A stretch of 64,000 nt of DNA from CBDAUN01 sp965200645. Its GTDB lineage: Bacteria > Pseudomonadota > Gammaproteobacteria > Arenicellales > JAJDZL01. A program made the translations under genes and the position numbers. Below are positions 46,534 to 55,755 of this stretch, piece after piece (positions within the stretch are counted from its first letter, which is position 1; every line of letters begins with the position of its first letter). Location of the stretch: NCBI GenBank assembly GCA_965200645.1, contig CBDAUN010000003.1, positions 1,054,001-1,118,000 on the forward strand, in the 5' to 3' direction. Below the pieces are notes generated by a model, which did no database searches, had not been told where the DNA came from, and saw only the letters and a list, made by a program, of their open reading frames with translations.

Positions 46534-48009
46534 CTAGAATCGTTCAATGTCTCTGAAAGGCAGTTGACCGTGATGAACATGCATGGCATTGAACTCCGCA
46601 CAGCGAGCTAATGTGGGAACTGCTTTACCAGGATTTAGAATGCCCTTTGGATCCCAGGCAGTTTTCACCGCGTGAAACATACTCAACGATGCATCACTAA
46701 ACTGAACACACATTGGGGATAATTTTTCGACGCCAACACCGTGTTCGCCCGTTACAGTCCCACCTACTGCAACGCACAACTGCAAAATTTTTTCGCCGAG
46801 TTCTTCAGTACGCTCCAGTTCATCTTCTTGATTTGCATCATACAAAATTAGCGGATGCAAATTACCATCCCCAGCGTGAAAAACATTGGCAATCCTCAAG
46901 CCATACTCCTCAGAAAGTTCATTCATTCGCTGTAGTACTGAGCCAAGTTCGCGACGTGGAATTGTCCCATCAATGCAATAATAATCTGGAGAAATTCGTC
47001 CTACTGCCGGAAATGCAGCTTTACGACCCGACCAAAATCGCAACCGCGATGCTTCATCCTGGGAAATTGATATTTCAATGACTCCAGATTTTTGCAGCAC
47101 CGCTTCGACCTTCTTCATTTGGTCCAAAACTTCTTCGTGAGTACCGTCCAACTCGCAAAGCAGAATCGCTTCGGCATCTACAGCGTAACCTGCGTGCACA
47201 AAGTCTTCGGCAGCTCGAATGGCCGGGTTATCCATCATTTCAAGTCCTGCTGGAATTATTCCCGATGCGATAATTTCTGCAACGGCTGTCCCTGCGCTTT
47301 CAACATCATCAAAGGCTGCCATGACTACCTGAGCTACGGGCGGGATTGGTAAGAGCTTTACCAAAACTTCGACAATGACTCCAAGTAGTCCTTCGGATCC
47401 AGTCAGCAATGCCAAAAAATCGTAGCCCGGCGAATCTAGTGCTTCGCTACCAATTGTAATAAGGTCGCCATCCACTGTAACTACCTTGATTTGCAGAATA
47501 TTGTGAACCGTCAACCCATACTTCAAGCAATGTACGCCGCCTGAGTTTTCTGCCACGTTCCCACCAATGGAGCAGGCAATTTGGGATGAAGGGTCAGGAG
47601 CGTAGTAGAGATTGAACTGCTTAACCGCTTGAGAAATTGCGAGATTTGTTACTCCAGGTTGCACCAACGCTGTTCTGGCTGACTGATTAATTTGCAGTAT
47701 TTGATTCATTCGTGCCAGACTCAGTAATACGCCTTCTTTCAATGGAAGCGCCCCGCCTGACAAGCCGGTACCCGCGCCTCGAGACACTACGGGTACGGAA
47801 TACTCGGCGCAAATTCGAACAACAGCTTGCACTTCTTGGATGTTTGCCGGCAATGCAACAGCAAGTGGTAGTTCTCGATATGCTGTCAAACCGTCACACT
47901 CAAATGGTCTCATGACTTCTTCTTCCGTGAGAAGCGCATCATCCTTCAATACAGCACGAAGTGCTGGGATAACATCCTGGTTGTTACTACTGATTTTGCT
48001 GATGGCCAT
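46534..48009 (-). CDS. glcD: Glycolate oxidase catalytic subunit GlcD
   Basis: A 491-residue FAD-linked oxidase. The PCMH FAD domain has PVVSRGAGTGLSGGALP, LVQPGVTNLAIS and CSIGGNVAENSGGVHCLKYG. The C-terminal oxidase domain has NVFHAGDGNLHPLILYD and GGTVTGEHGVGVEKL, with the conserved His residues. Related D-lactate dehydrogenases look similar, but the glcDEF arrangement favours glycolate. A 473-bp region with two perfect inverted repeats lies upstream. Confidence 0.93.
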   Translation of the reverse strand: MAISKISSNNQDVIPALRAVLKDDALLTEEEVMRPFECDGLTAYRELPLAVALPANIQEVQAVVRICAEYSVPVVSRGAGTGLSGGALPLKEGVLLSLARMNQILQINQSARTALVQPGVTNLAISQAVKQFNLYYAPDPSSQIACSIGGNVAENSGGVHCLKYGLTVHNILQIKVVTVDGDLITIGSEALDSPGYDFLALLTGSEGLLGVIVEVLVKLLPIPPVAQVVMAAFDDVESAGTAVAEIIASGIIPAGLEMMDNPAIRAAEDFVHAGYAVDAEAILLCELDGTHEEVLDQMKKVEAVLQKSGVIEISISQDEASRLRFWSGRKAAFPAVGRISPDYYCIDGTIPRRELGSVLQRMNELSEEYGLRIANVFHAGDGNLHPLILYDANQEDELERTEELGEKILQLCVAVGGTVTGEHGVGVEKLSPMCVQFSDASLSMFHAVKTAWDPKGILNPGKAVPTLARCAEFNAMHVHHGQLPFRDIERF

Positions 48010-48203
48010 TTACTAGATTGCTCTCGAAAATTATGTGATAGAAGTGTCTATAGAATGACTACGATGCTGTAGTCAGAATTCAGAGTAAAAGTCATATGAT
48101 TGATTGCAAAGTATAGCGAATTCTTCTGCACATATTTTGCGGCATCGAAATCAATCCCTAAAGCATGCAATGGTGGAGTGTGTGAGTGTATAGGCTACAA
48201 GAC

Positions 48204-48226
48204 CTATTGATACCTGCTGTCAATAG
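48204..48226. promoter_or_regulatory. Perfect 7-bp inverted repeat upstream of glcD
   Basis: CTATTGA (48204-48210) and TCAATAG (48220-48226) pair around a 9-nt spacer. The centre is about 205 bp upstream of glcD. It could be an operator. No function can be assigned from sequence alone. Confidence 0.35.
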
Positions 48227-48363
48227 ATCAGTAAATCTTGCATAACGAATTGAGAGAGAATCTTTTAGAAATTCTCCAACTGAACGCTACCATGCATGCA
48301 TCGCTTGCTAGAAACATTGAGATATTCCGGCACTAGACTTTCTAATGGATAATATAATTTCCA

Positions 48364-48387
48364 AGTTCAATTTGTAAAAATTGAACT
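48364..48387. promoter_or_regulatory. Perfect 10-bp inverted repeat upstream of coq7
   Basis: AGTTCAATTT (48364-48373) and AAATTGAACT (48378-48387) are perfect inverted arms around GTAA. It lies 96 bp upstream of the coq7 ATG and is the longest perfect palindrome I noticed in the window. GTTTTC follows on the plus strand, so a weak terminator is also conceivable, but no gene precedes it there. An operator is the simpler reading. Confidence 0.45.
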
Positions 48388-48482
48388 GTTTTCACGTTAG
48401 AGTTAGCACTAATTTCACGATTTATCGCTTTTTGTAACCTGTATATCATCTATCATAACCGAGTATACTGTTGAGGGGACGC

Positions 48483-49127
48483 ATGGCCTTGAACCAGAAA
48501 TATTCAATTGCAGATCGTTTGATAGCTACAGCTGATGTAATGGTACGTACTCTATTTACCCCACCAATAGCGCTTCGATCAAGTCCAGCAGATGCTCAAG
48601 TTGAAGAAACACTTTCAGAACAGGACACGATAAATTCTCAGCGACTGATGCGGGTCAATCACACCGGTGAAATTTGTGCCCAAGCATTGTACCAAGGGCA
48701 GGCGCTGACTACCCGCACCCCGGAATTGAGAGTTGTTTTTGAAGAGGCTGCAAACGAAGAGATTGATCACCTCGCATGGTGTCACCAAAGAATTACCACT
48801 CTCGGCGGAAGAACCAGCCGATTGAACCCACTGTTTTACATGGGCTCCCTTGCAATTGGTGCTTTAGCCAGTTTTGCTGGCGATCGGACTAGTGCTGCAT
48901 TTCTGGCCGAAACCGAGCATCAGGTGGTGCGACATTTGGATGACCATATCAATCGGCTACCCGAAAATGATGAAAGAAGTAGATCGATCCTCAAGCAGAT
49001 GCGGGACGACGAATTAACCCATGCAACAACGGCAGAATCCATCAATCCAAATCGCCTGCCGGCACCGATTCGAGGATTGATGCGCACCGCATCGAAGGTG
49101 ATGACTCGAACTACTTACTGGATTTAA
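48483..49127 (+). CDS. coq7: COQ7-type demethoxyubiquinone hydroxylase
   Basis: A 214-residue di-iron monooxygenase that hydroxylates demethoxyubiquinol in ubiquinone synthesis. The iron ligands are in RVNHTGEICAQ (E), EAANEEIDHLAWC (ExxH), AFLAETEHQVVRHL and RDDELTHATTAE (ExxH). ATG 48483 follows GAGGGG by 5 nt; an upstream TTG would overlap that ribosome site. It is convergent with the HAD gene. Coq7 replaces UbiF in many non-enteric gammaproteobacteria. Confidence 0.94.
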   Translation: MALNQKYSIADRLIATADVMVRTLFTPPIALRSSPADAQVEETLSEQDTINSQRLMRVNHTGEICAQALYQGQALTTRTPELRVVFEEAANEEIDHLAWCHQRITTLGGRTSRLNPLFYMGSLAIGALASFAGDRTSAAFLAETEHQVVRHLDDHINRLPENDERSRSILKQMRDDELTHATTAESINPNRLPAPIRGLMRTASKVMTRTTYWI

Positions 49128-49193
49128 GGTCGTTCAGTCCATCTCTACCTACTGGCGAGATTTGGTTTTCATTATTCTTTGAAGGCTATTTGG

Positions 49194-49211
49194 TACCGAA
49201 TTAGTTCGGTA
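49194..49211. promoter_or_regulatory. Perfect 7-bp palindrome around the HAD stop codon
   Basis: TACCGAA (49194-49200) and TTCGGTA (49205-49211) pair around TTAG. The TAA of the minus-strand HAD gene (49203-49201) lies in the loop. No T-run follows on either strand, so it is not a classic terminator, but it could stop or stabilise both convergent transcripts. Confidence 0.35.
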
Positions 49212-50514
49212 TGGGGTGATACTGGCCATCAACTCCCAGGTATTGAGTACCATCCTCGGAATAGAAGGAATGGTTGTCACTATCCATCAGAATCTTGAGC
49301 ATCGCAGGAACTGTCGACCAGCAATTGGCATTTTGTTCTACGAAGTTAAAAGGATTGATTTCATCAATCAACTCAAACGGTCCTTTTGCCCAATTGAAGC
49401 CCCATCTCATAGCTCGATCTACATTGACTATGTCCTCCGCAATTTCGGGAATCAGGTCCGCGGTGTAGCACAACGTATCAAATACTAGCGACCTGGCAAA
49501 TTGAGCGATAACTCCCTCTTGTGAGGTGACTGAGACGATATTGTCGTCCACGGAAGCCCGAACACCCTCGACATTCTGCCATGCATCTTGTTCGGGGAAA
49601 TACATCTGTTTTTGTTTGCTGCCGTCATCATTGAAAAGCATGCGGTAGTATCCCCCGCCGGACTTGCGACCAACTTGTCCATTGGCAAGCATATGTTGCT
49701 CAATAGAAGGAAGTTCGCAAAACTTGCGTCCTACGTCATCTGCGGATAAATTGTTTGCAAGATTTTTTGCAACCAGATCCATAACATCCAATCCGACCAA
49801 GTCGATCAATCCAAATAATCCGGTGGGAGGTATACCTAATGCACCCGCCATCGCCGCATCAATTTGTTCTACCGTTGCACCGGCACTTCGCGCCTGTTTA
49901 CCCTTGTGCAATCCGGCAAGCATCCAGAAGCAACCAATTCTATTGCCAATGAAGTTAACCGTGTCCTTAGCATAAACCACCCCTTTGTTCAGTCGTTCAC
50001 TACTAAACTGTGCGAGCGTTTCAATCACATCAGGTGTCGTATCTTCACCAGGTACGATTTCAAGCAACTTCATCACTTTGACTGGATTGAAAAAATGGGT
50101 TACGGCAATATCCCTGCGAAGATCTTCGGGCATACCTTCTGTAATTGAGCGTAAAGGAATACCAGAAGTATTCGTTGTCACAATTGACGCAGCCTTACGC
50201 AATGGATTCAGGCGAGAAAAGATGTCGCGCTTTGCTTCAAGATTTTCAATAATTGCCTCACAAATCCAATCGGAACTTTCAACTTTTGACAGCGAATCGT
50301 CAAATGAGCCTGTGGTAATCAGGTCTGCACTTGCAGGGTCATCCAGCATCGGAGCTCGCCCCTTTAGCATATTGGCCTTACCCTGCTCAGCCTGATCAGA
50401 AGTTACGTCCAATAGTAATACGTTGCAACCTGCCTGAGCGCAAGCTGCTGCGATTCCGCTACCCATAGTCCCTGCACCAAGAACCGAGACCGAGTTGATT
50501 TCCCTATTGCTCAT
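49201..50514 (-). CDS. 3-hydroxyacyl-CoA dehydrogenase, lacking the hydratase domain
   Basis: A 437-residue NAD-dependent beta-oxidation enzyme. The Rossmann motif is LGAGTMGSGIAAACAQAG near the N-terminus; TTNTSGIPL and VTHFFNPVKVMKLLEIVPG are typical, and two HAD C-terminal domains follow (KDTVNFIGNRIGCFWM... and a second ending RAMRWGFNWAKGPFELID). Homologues such as FadN are about 790 residues and continue with an enoyl-CoA hydratase domain. This protein ends soon after GVDGQYHPIPN, so that domain is absent. ATG 50514 has GGAG 11 nt upstream; upstream TTG and GTG are less likely. Confidence 0.88.
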   Translation of the reverse strand: MSNREINSVSVLGAGTMGSGIAAACAQAGCNVLLLDVTSDQAEQGKANMLKGRAPMLDDPASADLITTGSFDDSLSKVESSDWICEAIIENLEAKRDIFSRLNPLRKAASIVTTNTSGIPLRSITEGMPEDLRRDIAVTHFFNPVKVMKLLEIVPGEDTTPDVIETLAQFSSERLNKGVVYAKDTVNFIGNRIGCFWMLAGLHKGKQARSAGATVEQIDAAMAGALGIPPTGLFGLIDLVGLDVMDLVAKNLANNLSADDVGRKFCELPSIEQHMLANGQVGRKSGGGYYRMLFNDDGSKQKQMYFPEQDAWQNVEGVRASVDDNIVSVTSQEGVIAQFARSLVFDTLCYTADLIPEIAEDIVNVDRAMRWGFNWAKGPFELIDEINPFNFVEQNANCWSTVPAMLKILMDSDNHSFYSEDGTQYLGVDGQYHPIPN

Positions 50515-50606
50515 AATTTTGTTCTCCACAATTTTCAAATTTGAATGGAATAGTTACGTTCATAGAATTGGTTTGATAACTGATGAATGTGTTTAGTGAT
50601 TCAGTT

Positions 50607-51827
50607 CTATGCTGCTTCCGATGTCGGTACTGAGCGACGGATTGGGCGTTCGTCTATCGGCCAATGCAATATTGCAGCGACCACTCCGAGTGCCACGCAA
50701 ATCCACCACACCACTTCATAAGACTGCGTAGAATCAAACAGGACTCCGCCCAGCCACACTCCAAGAAAACTTCCAATTTGGTGGCTGAAGAATACGAATC
50801 CGAATAAAGTGCCCAAATAGCGCGGCCCAAACACCTGTCCGACGATCGCCGATGTCAAAGGAACAGTGGCCAGCCAGAGTATTCCCATCGTCGCCGCAAA
50901 CACCAAAGCAGTAAAACTGGTCTGAGGCGTTGTAATAAACACCGTAATGGTAATGGCTCTTCCCAAATATATAAAAGAGAGGATGTTCTTTTTCGGAAAT
51001 CGATTGCCGTAGTAGCCTGCTATCAAGGTACCAACCAAGTTGAATATTCCGACAAGCGAAAGAGCCCACGCACCTACATATGGTGAAAGTCCAATGTCAA
51101 CTAAATAGGCTGGCAAGTGAATTCCAATGAATGTCACTTGAAATCCACAAACAAAAAATCCGGTCGTGAGGTAGATGTAACCGGAATGCCGAGAAGCCTG
51201 CTTCACCGCATCCGTTAGGGTTTGCTCGGGACCTGAGACTTGTGGTTTTCCCTTAAGTGTAAACGAAAGTGGCAAAATCAAAAAGGCGATGGATGCAAAT
51301 ACCAATATCGACCACATCCAACCGTAATTTGAGATGAGTACACTTGCAAATGGCACGAGAATAAACTGACCCAACGAACCTGCTGCAGCCCCTACGCCCA
51401 AAGCCATAGATCGATGCTTCTCTGATACTGAACGGGCAATCACCGCCAGGACGATGGCGAAGGTTGTACCAGATAATCCAAAACCAATCAGCATTCCATT
51501 GGAAAGGTACAGTCCAAGCGGGGTTGTCGAGACTGTCATCAGTGCCAAACCTGCGACATAGCACAAGCCGCCTACGATGATTACTCTTCCCGAACCGTAT
51601 CGGTCGGCTATGGCACCAAAAATCGGTTGAGAAAGTCCCCAAAAAATGTTTTGCAATGCTGCCGCAAAAGCAAATATGCTTCGACCCCAATCATAATGGT
51701 CTGTGATTGGCACCAGAAACACACCCATAGTACTTCGGGTACCAAACCCAATAAAGATTACGAGGCAAGCCGCCGTAACAATGATTAGGGAATGCTTGAA
51801 GTTAAATGAGTTAGAGCCTTCCGTCAT
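50607..51827 (-). CDS. MFS transporter (monocarboxylate/OFA-like)
   Basis: A 406-residue 12-segment carrier. The motifs ADRYGSGRVIIVGGLCYV and GTRSTMGVFLVPITDHYDWGRSIFAFAAALQ-like FLVPITDHYDWGRS match the OFA and monocarboxylate-like MFS group, whose members move oxalate, formate or short organic acids. Substrate unknown. It lies 92 bp upstream of the HAD gene on the same strand and could be co-transcribed with it, suggesting an organic-acid or acyl substrate. Confidence 0.84.
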   Translation of the reverse strand: MTEGSNSFNFKHSLIIVTAACLVIFIGFGTRSTMGVFLVPITDHYDWGRSIFAFAAALQNIFWGLSQPIFGAIADRYGSGRVIIVGGLCYVAGLALMTVSTTPLGLYLSNGMLIGFGLSGTTFAIVLAVIARSVSEKHRSMALGVGAAAGSLGQFILVPFASVLISNYGWMWSILVFASIAFLILPLSFTLKGKPQVSGPEQTLTDAVKQASRHSGYIYLTTGFFVCGFQVTFIGIHLPAYLVDIGLSPYVGAWALSLVGIFNLVGTLIAGYYGNRFPKKNILSFIYLGRAITITVFITTPQTSFTALVFAATMGILWLATVPLTSAIVGQVFGPRYLGTLFGFVFFSHQIGSFLGVWLGGVLFDSTQSYEVVWWICVALGVVAAILHWPIDERPIRRSVPTSEAA

Positions 51828-52440
51828 GACCTGTGCAATATAGACTTTTAAGAGATGCGCGATTCATTTAGTAAATAATGACTGATATTCAACTTCGACT
51901 TTTGTCAATGATCGGAGTTTCTAACTCATTACAAACGCCGAATCGAACGCTTTCTACAAATGGAACATGCAGAAGTTATTTACAAGAACTATAGGTGACA
52001 GCACAAGGTAAATTTTACCCTTGTTAATTTATTGACGTGACTCAATTCCCAATGCAACACTGTGCACGACTTATGCCAATTCACATGTAGCCTGAATTTG
52101 ATAAAAGAAAGTGTCTTTTGCCGCAATTCGCATAGCCTACCCCACCACATAGGTCGTCTCAGTCAAACAAAACTTTGTATTCATGTGCATCAATCACTGT
52201 TATCAGAATTTACCTAAACGTTAAATGTTCATTTACCAGACTCACAAGAGTTATGTAACTCATTGGCAAGCGCTTCTGAGCCGAGTGTAAAATTCAGTCT
52301 TCCTCTACGACCACAAAAGAAATGTCATTCAAAGTTGAATCGATACTGTTGATCAAAGAGATATTTTGACCACCATATCTACACCAATAGCAGTAACATT
52401 GATTGTCAAAATTGACTCAATTTATTCCTGAAGAACGTCT
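51828..52440. other. 613-bp divergent intergenic region upstream of metY
   Basis: The largest gene-free stretch in the window. I see no coding region, tRNA or Rfam-like element I can name. An imperfect palindrome, ACAAGG (52003-52008) with CCTTGT (52019-52024), is present. AAATTG (52409-52414) and CAATTT (52418-52423) form a symmetric site about 20 bp before the metY ATG, which could be an operator. No SAM or cobalamin riboswitch core is apparent. Confidence 0.4.
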
Positions 52441-53736
52441 ATGTCAGATTCGCTCTATATGAAATTCGATACTCTGTCGTTGCATGCCGGACAACGGCCG
52501 GATTCAGAAACGGGGGCAAGAGCTACACCAATCTATCAAACCGCATCCTATGTTTTTGAGGGTGTTGACCAAGCTGCCGGTTTGTTCAACATTGAACGTG
52601 CAGGACATGTTTACTCTAGAATCACAAATCCTACCAATGCCGTACTGGAAGAGCGAGTTGCAGCATTGGAAGGCGGTGTCGGGGCAATCGCTACTGCAAG
52701 CGGACAAGCCGCCATGCATCTGGCAATTGCGACAATTGTCAGCACCGGAGACCATATTGTTGCATCGCAATCTATCTACGGCGGTTCCCACAATTTGCTC
52801 TCCTATACCTTGCCAAGATTCGGTATTGAAACCGACTTCGTCGACCCCCGCGACCATGACGCCATAAGAAATGCAATTCGCGACAACACAAAATTAATCT
52901 TTGCTGAAGTAGTCGGTAATCCCGGCTGTGAAGTACTCGATGTGGAAGCAGTGGCAAAACTCGCACAAGAAAACGGGATTCCCCTGATTATTGACTCAAC
53001 GTTTACTACACCATATTTGTGTAAGCCATTTGAATTAGGCGCAGATATTGTTTTTCACTCTGCAACCAAGTTTTTAAGTGGTCATGGCGTAGTCATTGGT
53101 GGCGTGGTAGTGGATAGTGGAAAGTTCGACTGGGAGGCTTCAGGTAAATTTCCAACAATAACCAATACTTATGAAGGATTTCATGGATTAAACTTCATAG
53201 AAGAATTCGGGCCGGCAGCCTACATTACAAGGGCCAGAAAGGAAGGCGCAAGAGACTTCGGGGCGTGTATGAGCCCGCATACAGCCTTCCTCGTACTGCA
53301 GGGCTTAGAAACTTTACCCCTTCGAATGCAACGTCATGTTTCAAATACTCGTATTGTTGCTAAATTTCTCTCCGAACATCCAGCCGTAGAATGGGTTAGC
53401 TACCCTGAATTAGATAGTCATCCAGATAAGGAACTTGCCGCCAAACAACTACCAAGAGGCTGCGGTGCGGTGTTCTCGTTCGGAATTCTGGGTGGAAGAA
53501 AGGCAGGTCATAAATTGATAGAAAGTTTGAACTTGTTTTCTCATTTGGCTAACGTTGGAGATGCCAAGTCATTAGTCATACATCCGGCATCCACAACCCA
53601 TCATAGGTTGGATAGTGAAGCACTTATTGCAGCCGGAATTTCGGAAGGATTGGTTCGGCTTTCAGTTGGACTTGAAGATCCAGATGATTTGATCGCTGAT
53701 TTGGATCGAGCCCTAAAGGCAACTCAACGAAAGTAA
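52441..53736 (+). CDS. metY: O-acetylhomoserine sulfhydrylase
   Basis: A 431-residue PLP enzyme of the Cys/Met metabolism family. MetY adds sulfide to O-acetylhomoserine to give homocysteine. The PLP lysine is K210 in HSATKFLSGHG. Other motifs are FDTLSLHAGQRPD, YSRITNPTNAVLEERVAALEGG, SQSIYGGSHNL and HPASTTHHRL. The length and the long insert after SGKFDWEASGKFPTIT favour MetY over the shorter MetB/MetZ; O-succinylhomoserine as substrate is less likely. ATG 52441 or 52459 may be the start. Confidence 0.92.
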   Translation: MSDSLYMKFDTLSLHAGQRPDSETGARATPIYQTASYVFEGVDQAAGLFNIERAGHVYSRITNPTNAVLEERVAALEGGVGAIATASGQAAMHLAIATIVSTGDHIVASQSIYGGSHNLLSYTLPRFGIETDFVDPRDHDAIRNAIRDNTKLIFAEVVGNPGCEVLDVEAVAKLAQENGIPLIIDSTFTTPYLCKPFELGADIVFHSATKFLSGHGVVIGGVVVDSGKFDWEASGKFPTITNTYEGFHGLNFIEEFGPAAYITRARKEGARDFGACMSPHTAFLVLQGLETLPLRMQRHVSNTRIVAKFLSEHPAVEWVSYPELDSHPDKELAAKQLPRGCGAVFSFGILGGRKAGHKLIESLNLFSHLANVGDAKSLVIHPASTTHHRLDSEALIAAGISEGLVRLSVGLEDPDDLIADLDRALKATQRK

Positions 53737-53750
53737 GATCAGGCACAAAA

Positions 53751-54545
53751 ATGAAAGTTCCCGTTAGCGGTCACGACGCCTTTGTTTACACAGGTGGAAA
53801 CCAAATCGATTCAGCTAAAAATTCAGTCCTATTTGTCCATGGCGCAGCACTGGACCATACGGTTTGGACTTTGCCGGCACGTCACTTCGTCAGACATGGA
53901 TTGAACGTAATCGCTGTAGACCTTCCCGGACATGGCCGCTCCAAAGGTGAAGCACGAGATCAAATTAGCGACTACTCAAATTGGCTAATCGAATTGCTTG
54001 ACGCATTACAGATTAGTTCCTGCAAAGTTGTGGGACACTCCATGGGATCTTTGATTGCACTACAATCAGTTGCAACTCACCCGAGTCGATTTGATGCAAT
54101 GGTGCTAGTGGGCACAGCCGTTCCGATGAGGGTGTCTGATTCATTGCTTGACTTTTCAGAACAAAACAAACACATTGCTATCGACTTGCTCACGGCCGGC
54201 GGCCACAGTCCCAGCGCTCATCTCGGTGGATGCAAAAATCCAGGCATGTGGATGATCGGCGGTTTTATGCGATTGATGGAACGAACCTCTCCAGGAGTTT
54301 TGCACACAGATCTGACCGCTTGTGCAGGATACTTGAATGGAATTGAGTCCGCTTTGAAAGTTGACTGTACATCAATGTTAATTTTGGGTGAGAAAGATCG
54401 GTTGACACCGTTGCGCGCAACCCGCGAACTTGCCGACGCAATCAGAAACAGTAGAATTGAAGTACTTAAAGAGTCAGGGCACTCAGTTATGGCCGAGGAA
54501 CCCAATCAGTTGCTAGATTTACTTCGTCAAATCATACTCGCATGA
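53751..54545 (+). CDS. Alpha/beta hydrolase
   Basis: A 264-residue serine hydrolase. The nucleophile is S97 in VVGHSMGS, the acid Asp lies in LILGEKDRLTP near residue 208, and the His lies in KESGHSVMAE near residue 244. VDLPGHGRSKGEAR follows the usual oxyanion region LFVHGAALDHTVW. Substrate unknown. It begins 14 bp after metY and is followed by mscS, so it may belong to a metY operon. It could be the homoserine acetyl donor step, but MetX has a different length and motif, so I do not claim this. Confidence 0.8.
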   Translation: MKVPVSGHDAFVYTGGNQIDSAKNSVLFVHGAALDHTVWTLPARHFVRHGLNVIAVDLPGHGRSKGEARDQISDYSNWLIELLDALQISSCKVVGHSMGSLIALQSVATHPSRFDAMVLVGTAVPMRVSDSLLDFSEQNKHIAIDLLTAGGHSPSAHLGGCKNPGMWMIGGFMRLMERTSPGVLHTDLTACAGYLNGIESALKVDCTSMLILGEKDRLTPLRATRELADAIRNSRIEVLKESGHSVMAEEPNQLLDLLRQIILA

Positions 54546-54570
54546 TCATTCACTTACAGGTAACTAAATT

Positions 54571-55755
54571 GTGAACAACCTGCAATCAATAGTTCATAGC
54601 CACACTTGGCTGTTGGAAGTTCTGATCATTCTTGCCATTACCCTAGTGGCATATTTGGTCAAAGTCGTCGTAATGAAAGTTCTAGGCAGTCGGGTAAAAG
54701 CTTCAAAGAACAATATTGACAATGCCATAGTATTTTCTTTGCATAAGCCGCTGACAGTGTTGATATGGGTTCTTGGAATACTCTTCGCAATTGAAGTTGT
54801 CGGCGAATTTTTTCAGGAAAAAATTTTTGAAGTAATCGCTCCTGCCCGTACGATTTCCATAATCTTGATCGTAGTGTGGTACTTGCTAAAGTTAACTGGG
54901 GAATTGCAAAGAAACTATGTCGAAGATAAACAGAAAAAAGACCTAGCTATCGATTTGGGTACTGTAGACGTAGTCGGCAAAGTAGCACGCATAACGATCG
55001 TAGTAATTGGAACTATGGCAGGTCTTCAAGCAATCGGATTCAGTATTGCCAGCCTACTTGCCTTGGGCGGCATCGGTGGTGTGGCTATAGGATTTGCTTC
55101 AAAGGAGTTGATCTCCAACTACTTCGGCGGGATGATGATATACCTTGAGCGTCCCTTCAAAGTGGGTGAAACTATTACCTCCTCCGACATGGATATTGAA
55201 GGGACTGTGGAGCACATTTCCTGGGGGCAGACAATCATTCGTCGTTATGATACTCGCACACTTTACGTACCGAATTCAGTGTTCAATACCTTGGCTGTTA
55301 GAAACTTGACACGCCAAACCAACCGTCGAATTTACGAGTATGTCGGTATTCGCTACGACGATGCCCATGTGCTTGAAGCAATCGTATCAGATACGCAGGC
55401 AATGCTTAACTCTCACCCGGAAATCGATCAAAACAACTCAATAATGGTGAACTTTGATAAGTTTGCCCCCTCTTCATTGGATTTTTTTATTTATTGCTTT
55501 ACCCGTACAGTGGCTTGGGCGGAGTATCACGCAGTCAAGCAGGATGTCCTCATTAAAATCATCGAGATTATTGACTCTCATGGTGCTGAAATCGCATTCC
55601 CAACATCAACATTGAATCTTCCGAGCCTACTGCCAACTTCGAATAGTATCGAAGACGACTTGAAAGACATAGTTCAATCGAAGTCTAAGGTAAATTTTGA
55701 AAAACCGATGATTGCCGAAAGCGATATCAAGGCACGCGACGCTGATTCCGAGTAA
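54571..55755 (+). CDS. Small-conductance mechanosensitive channel (MscS family)
   Basis: A 394-residue inner-membrane channel that releases osmolytes on hypo-osmotic shock. About four hydrophobic segments precede the pore helix GLQAIGFSIASLLALGGIGGVAIGFASKELISNYFGGMMI-like LALGGIGGVAIGFASKE, then GMMIYLERPFKVGETI and the MscS beta domain. Start is GTG at 54571 with AGGTAA about 10 nt upstream. Its 3' end overlaps the convergent DMT gene by 29 bp. The long C-terminal tail (about residues 355-394) is charged and probably cytosolic. Confidence 0.88.
   Translation: MNNLQSIVHSHTWLLEVLIILAITLVAYLVKVVVMKVLGSRVKASKNNIDNAIVFSLHKPLTVLIWVLGILFAIEVVGEFFQEKIFEVIAPARTISIILIVVWYLLKLTGELQRNYVEDKQKKDLAIDLGTVDVVGKVARITIVVIGTMAGLQAIGFSIASLLALGGIGGVAIGFASKELISNYFGGMMIYLERPFKVGETITSSDMDIEGTVEHISWGQTIIRRYDTRTLYVPNSVFNTLAVRNLTRQTNRRIYEYVGIRYDDAHVLEAIVSDTQAMLNSHPEIDQNNSIMVNFDKFAPSSLDFFIYCFTRTVAWAEYHAVKQDVLIKIIEIIDSHGAEIAFPTSTLNLPSLLPTSNSIEDDLKDIVQSKSKVNFEKPMIAESDIKARDADSE

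Larger units (their letters stand above)
48010..48482. other. 473-bp divergent region between glcD and coq7
   Basis: Non-coding as far as I can see. It must hold the glcDEF and coq7 promoters. Two perfect inverted repeats are listed separately (48204-48226 and 48364-48387). No glcC-type regulator gene is adjacent. AT-rich blocks near 48430-48470 resemble promoter DNA, but no unambiguous -35/-10 pair is visible. Confidence 0.45.

Noticed and set aside
51828..52440. SAM or cobalamin riboswitch before metY
   Set aside because: The 613-bp gap shows no conserved riboswitch core that I can recognise; only short palindromes are visible.
55727..55755. Frameshift or misannotation at the mscS/DMT overlap
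   Set aside because: Both proteins have family-typical ends, so a 29-bp tail-to-tail overlap of convergent genes is the simplest explanation.
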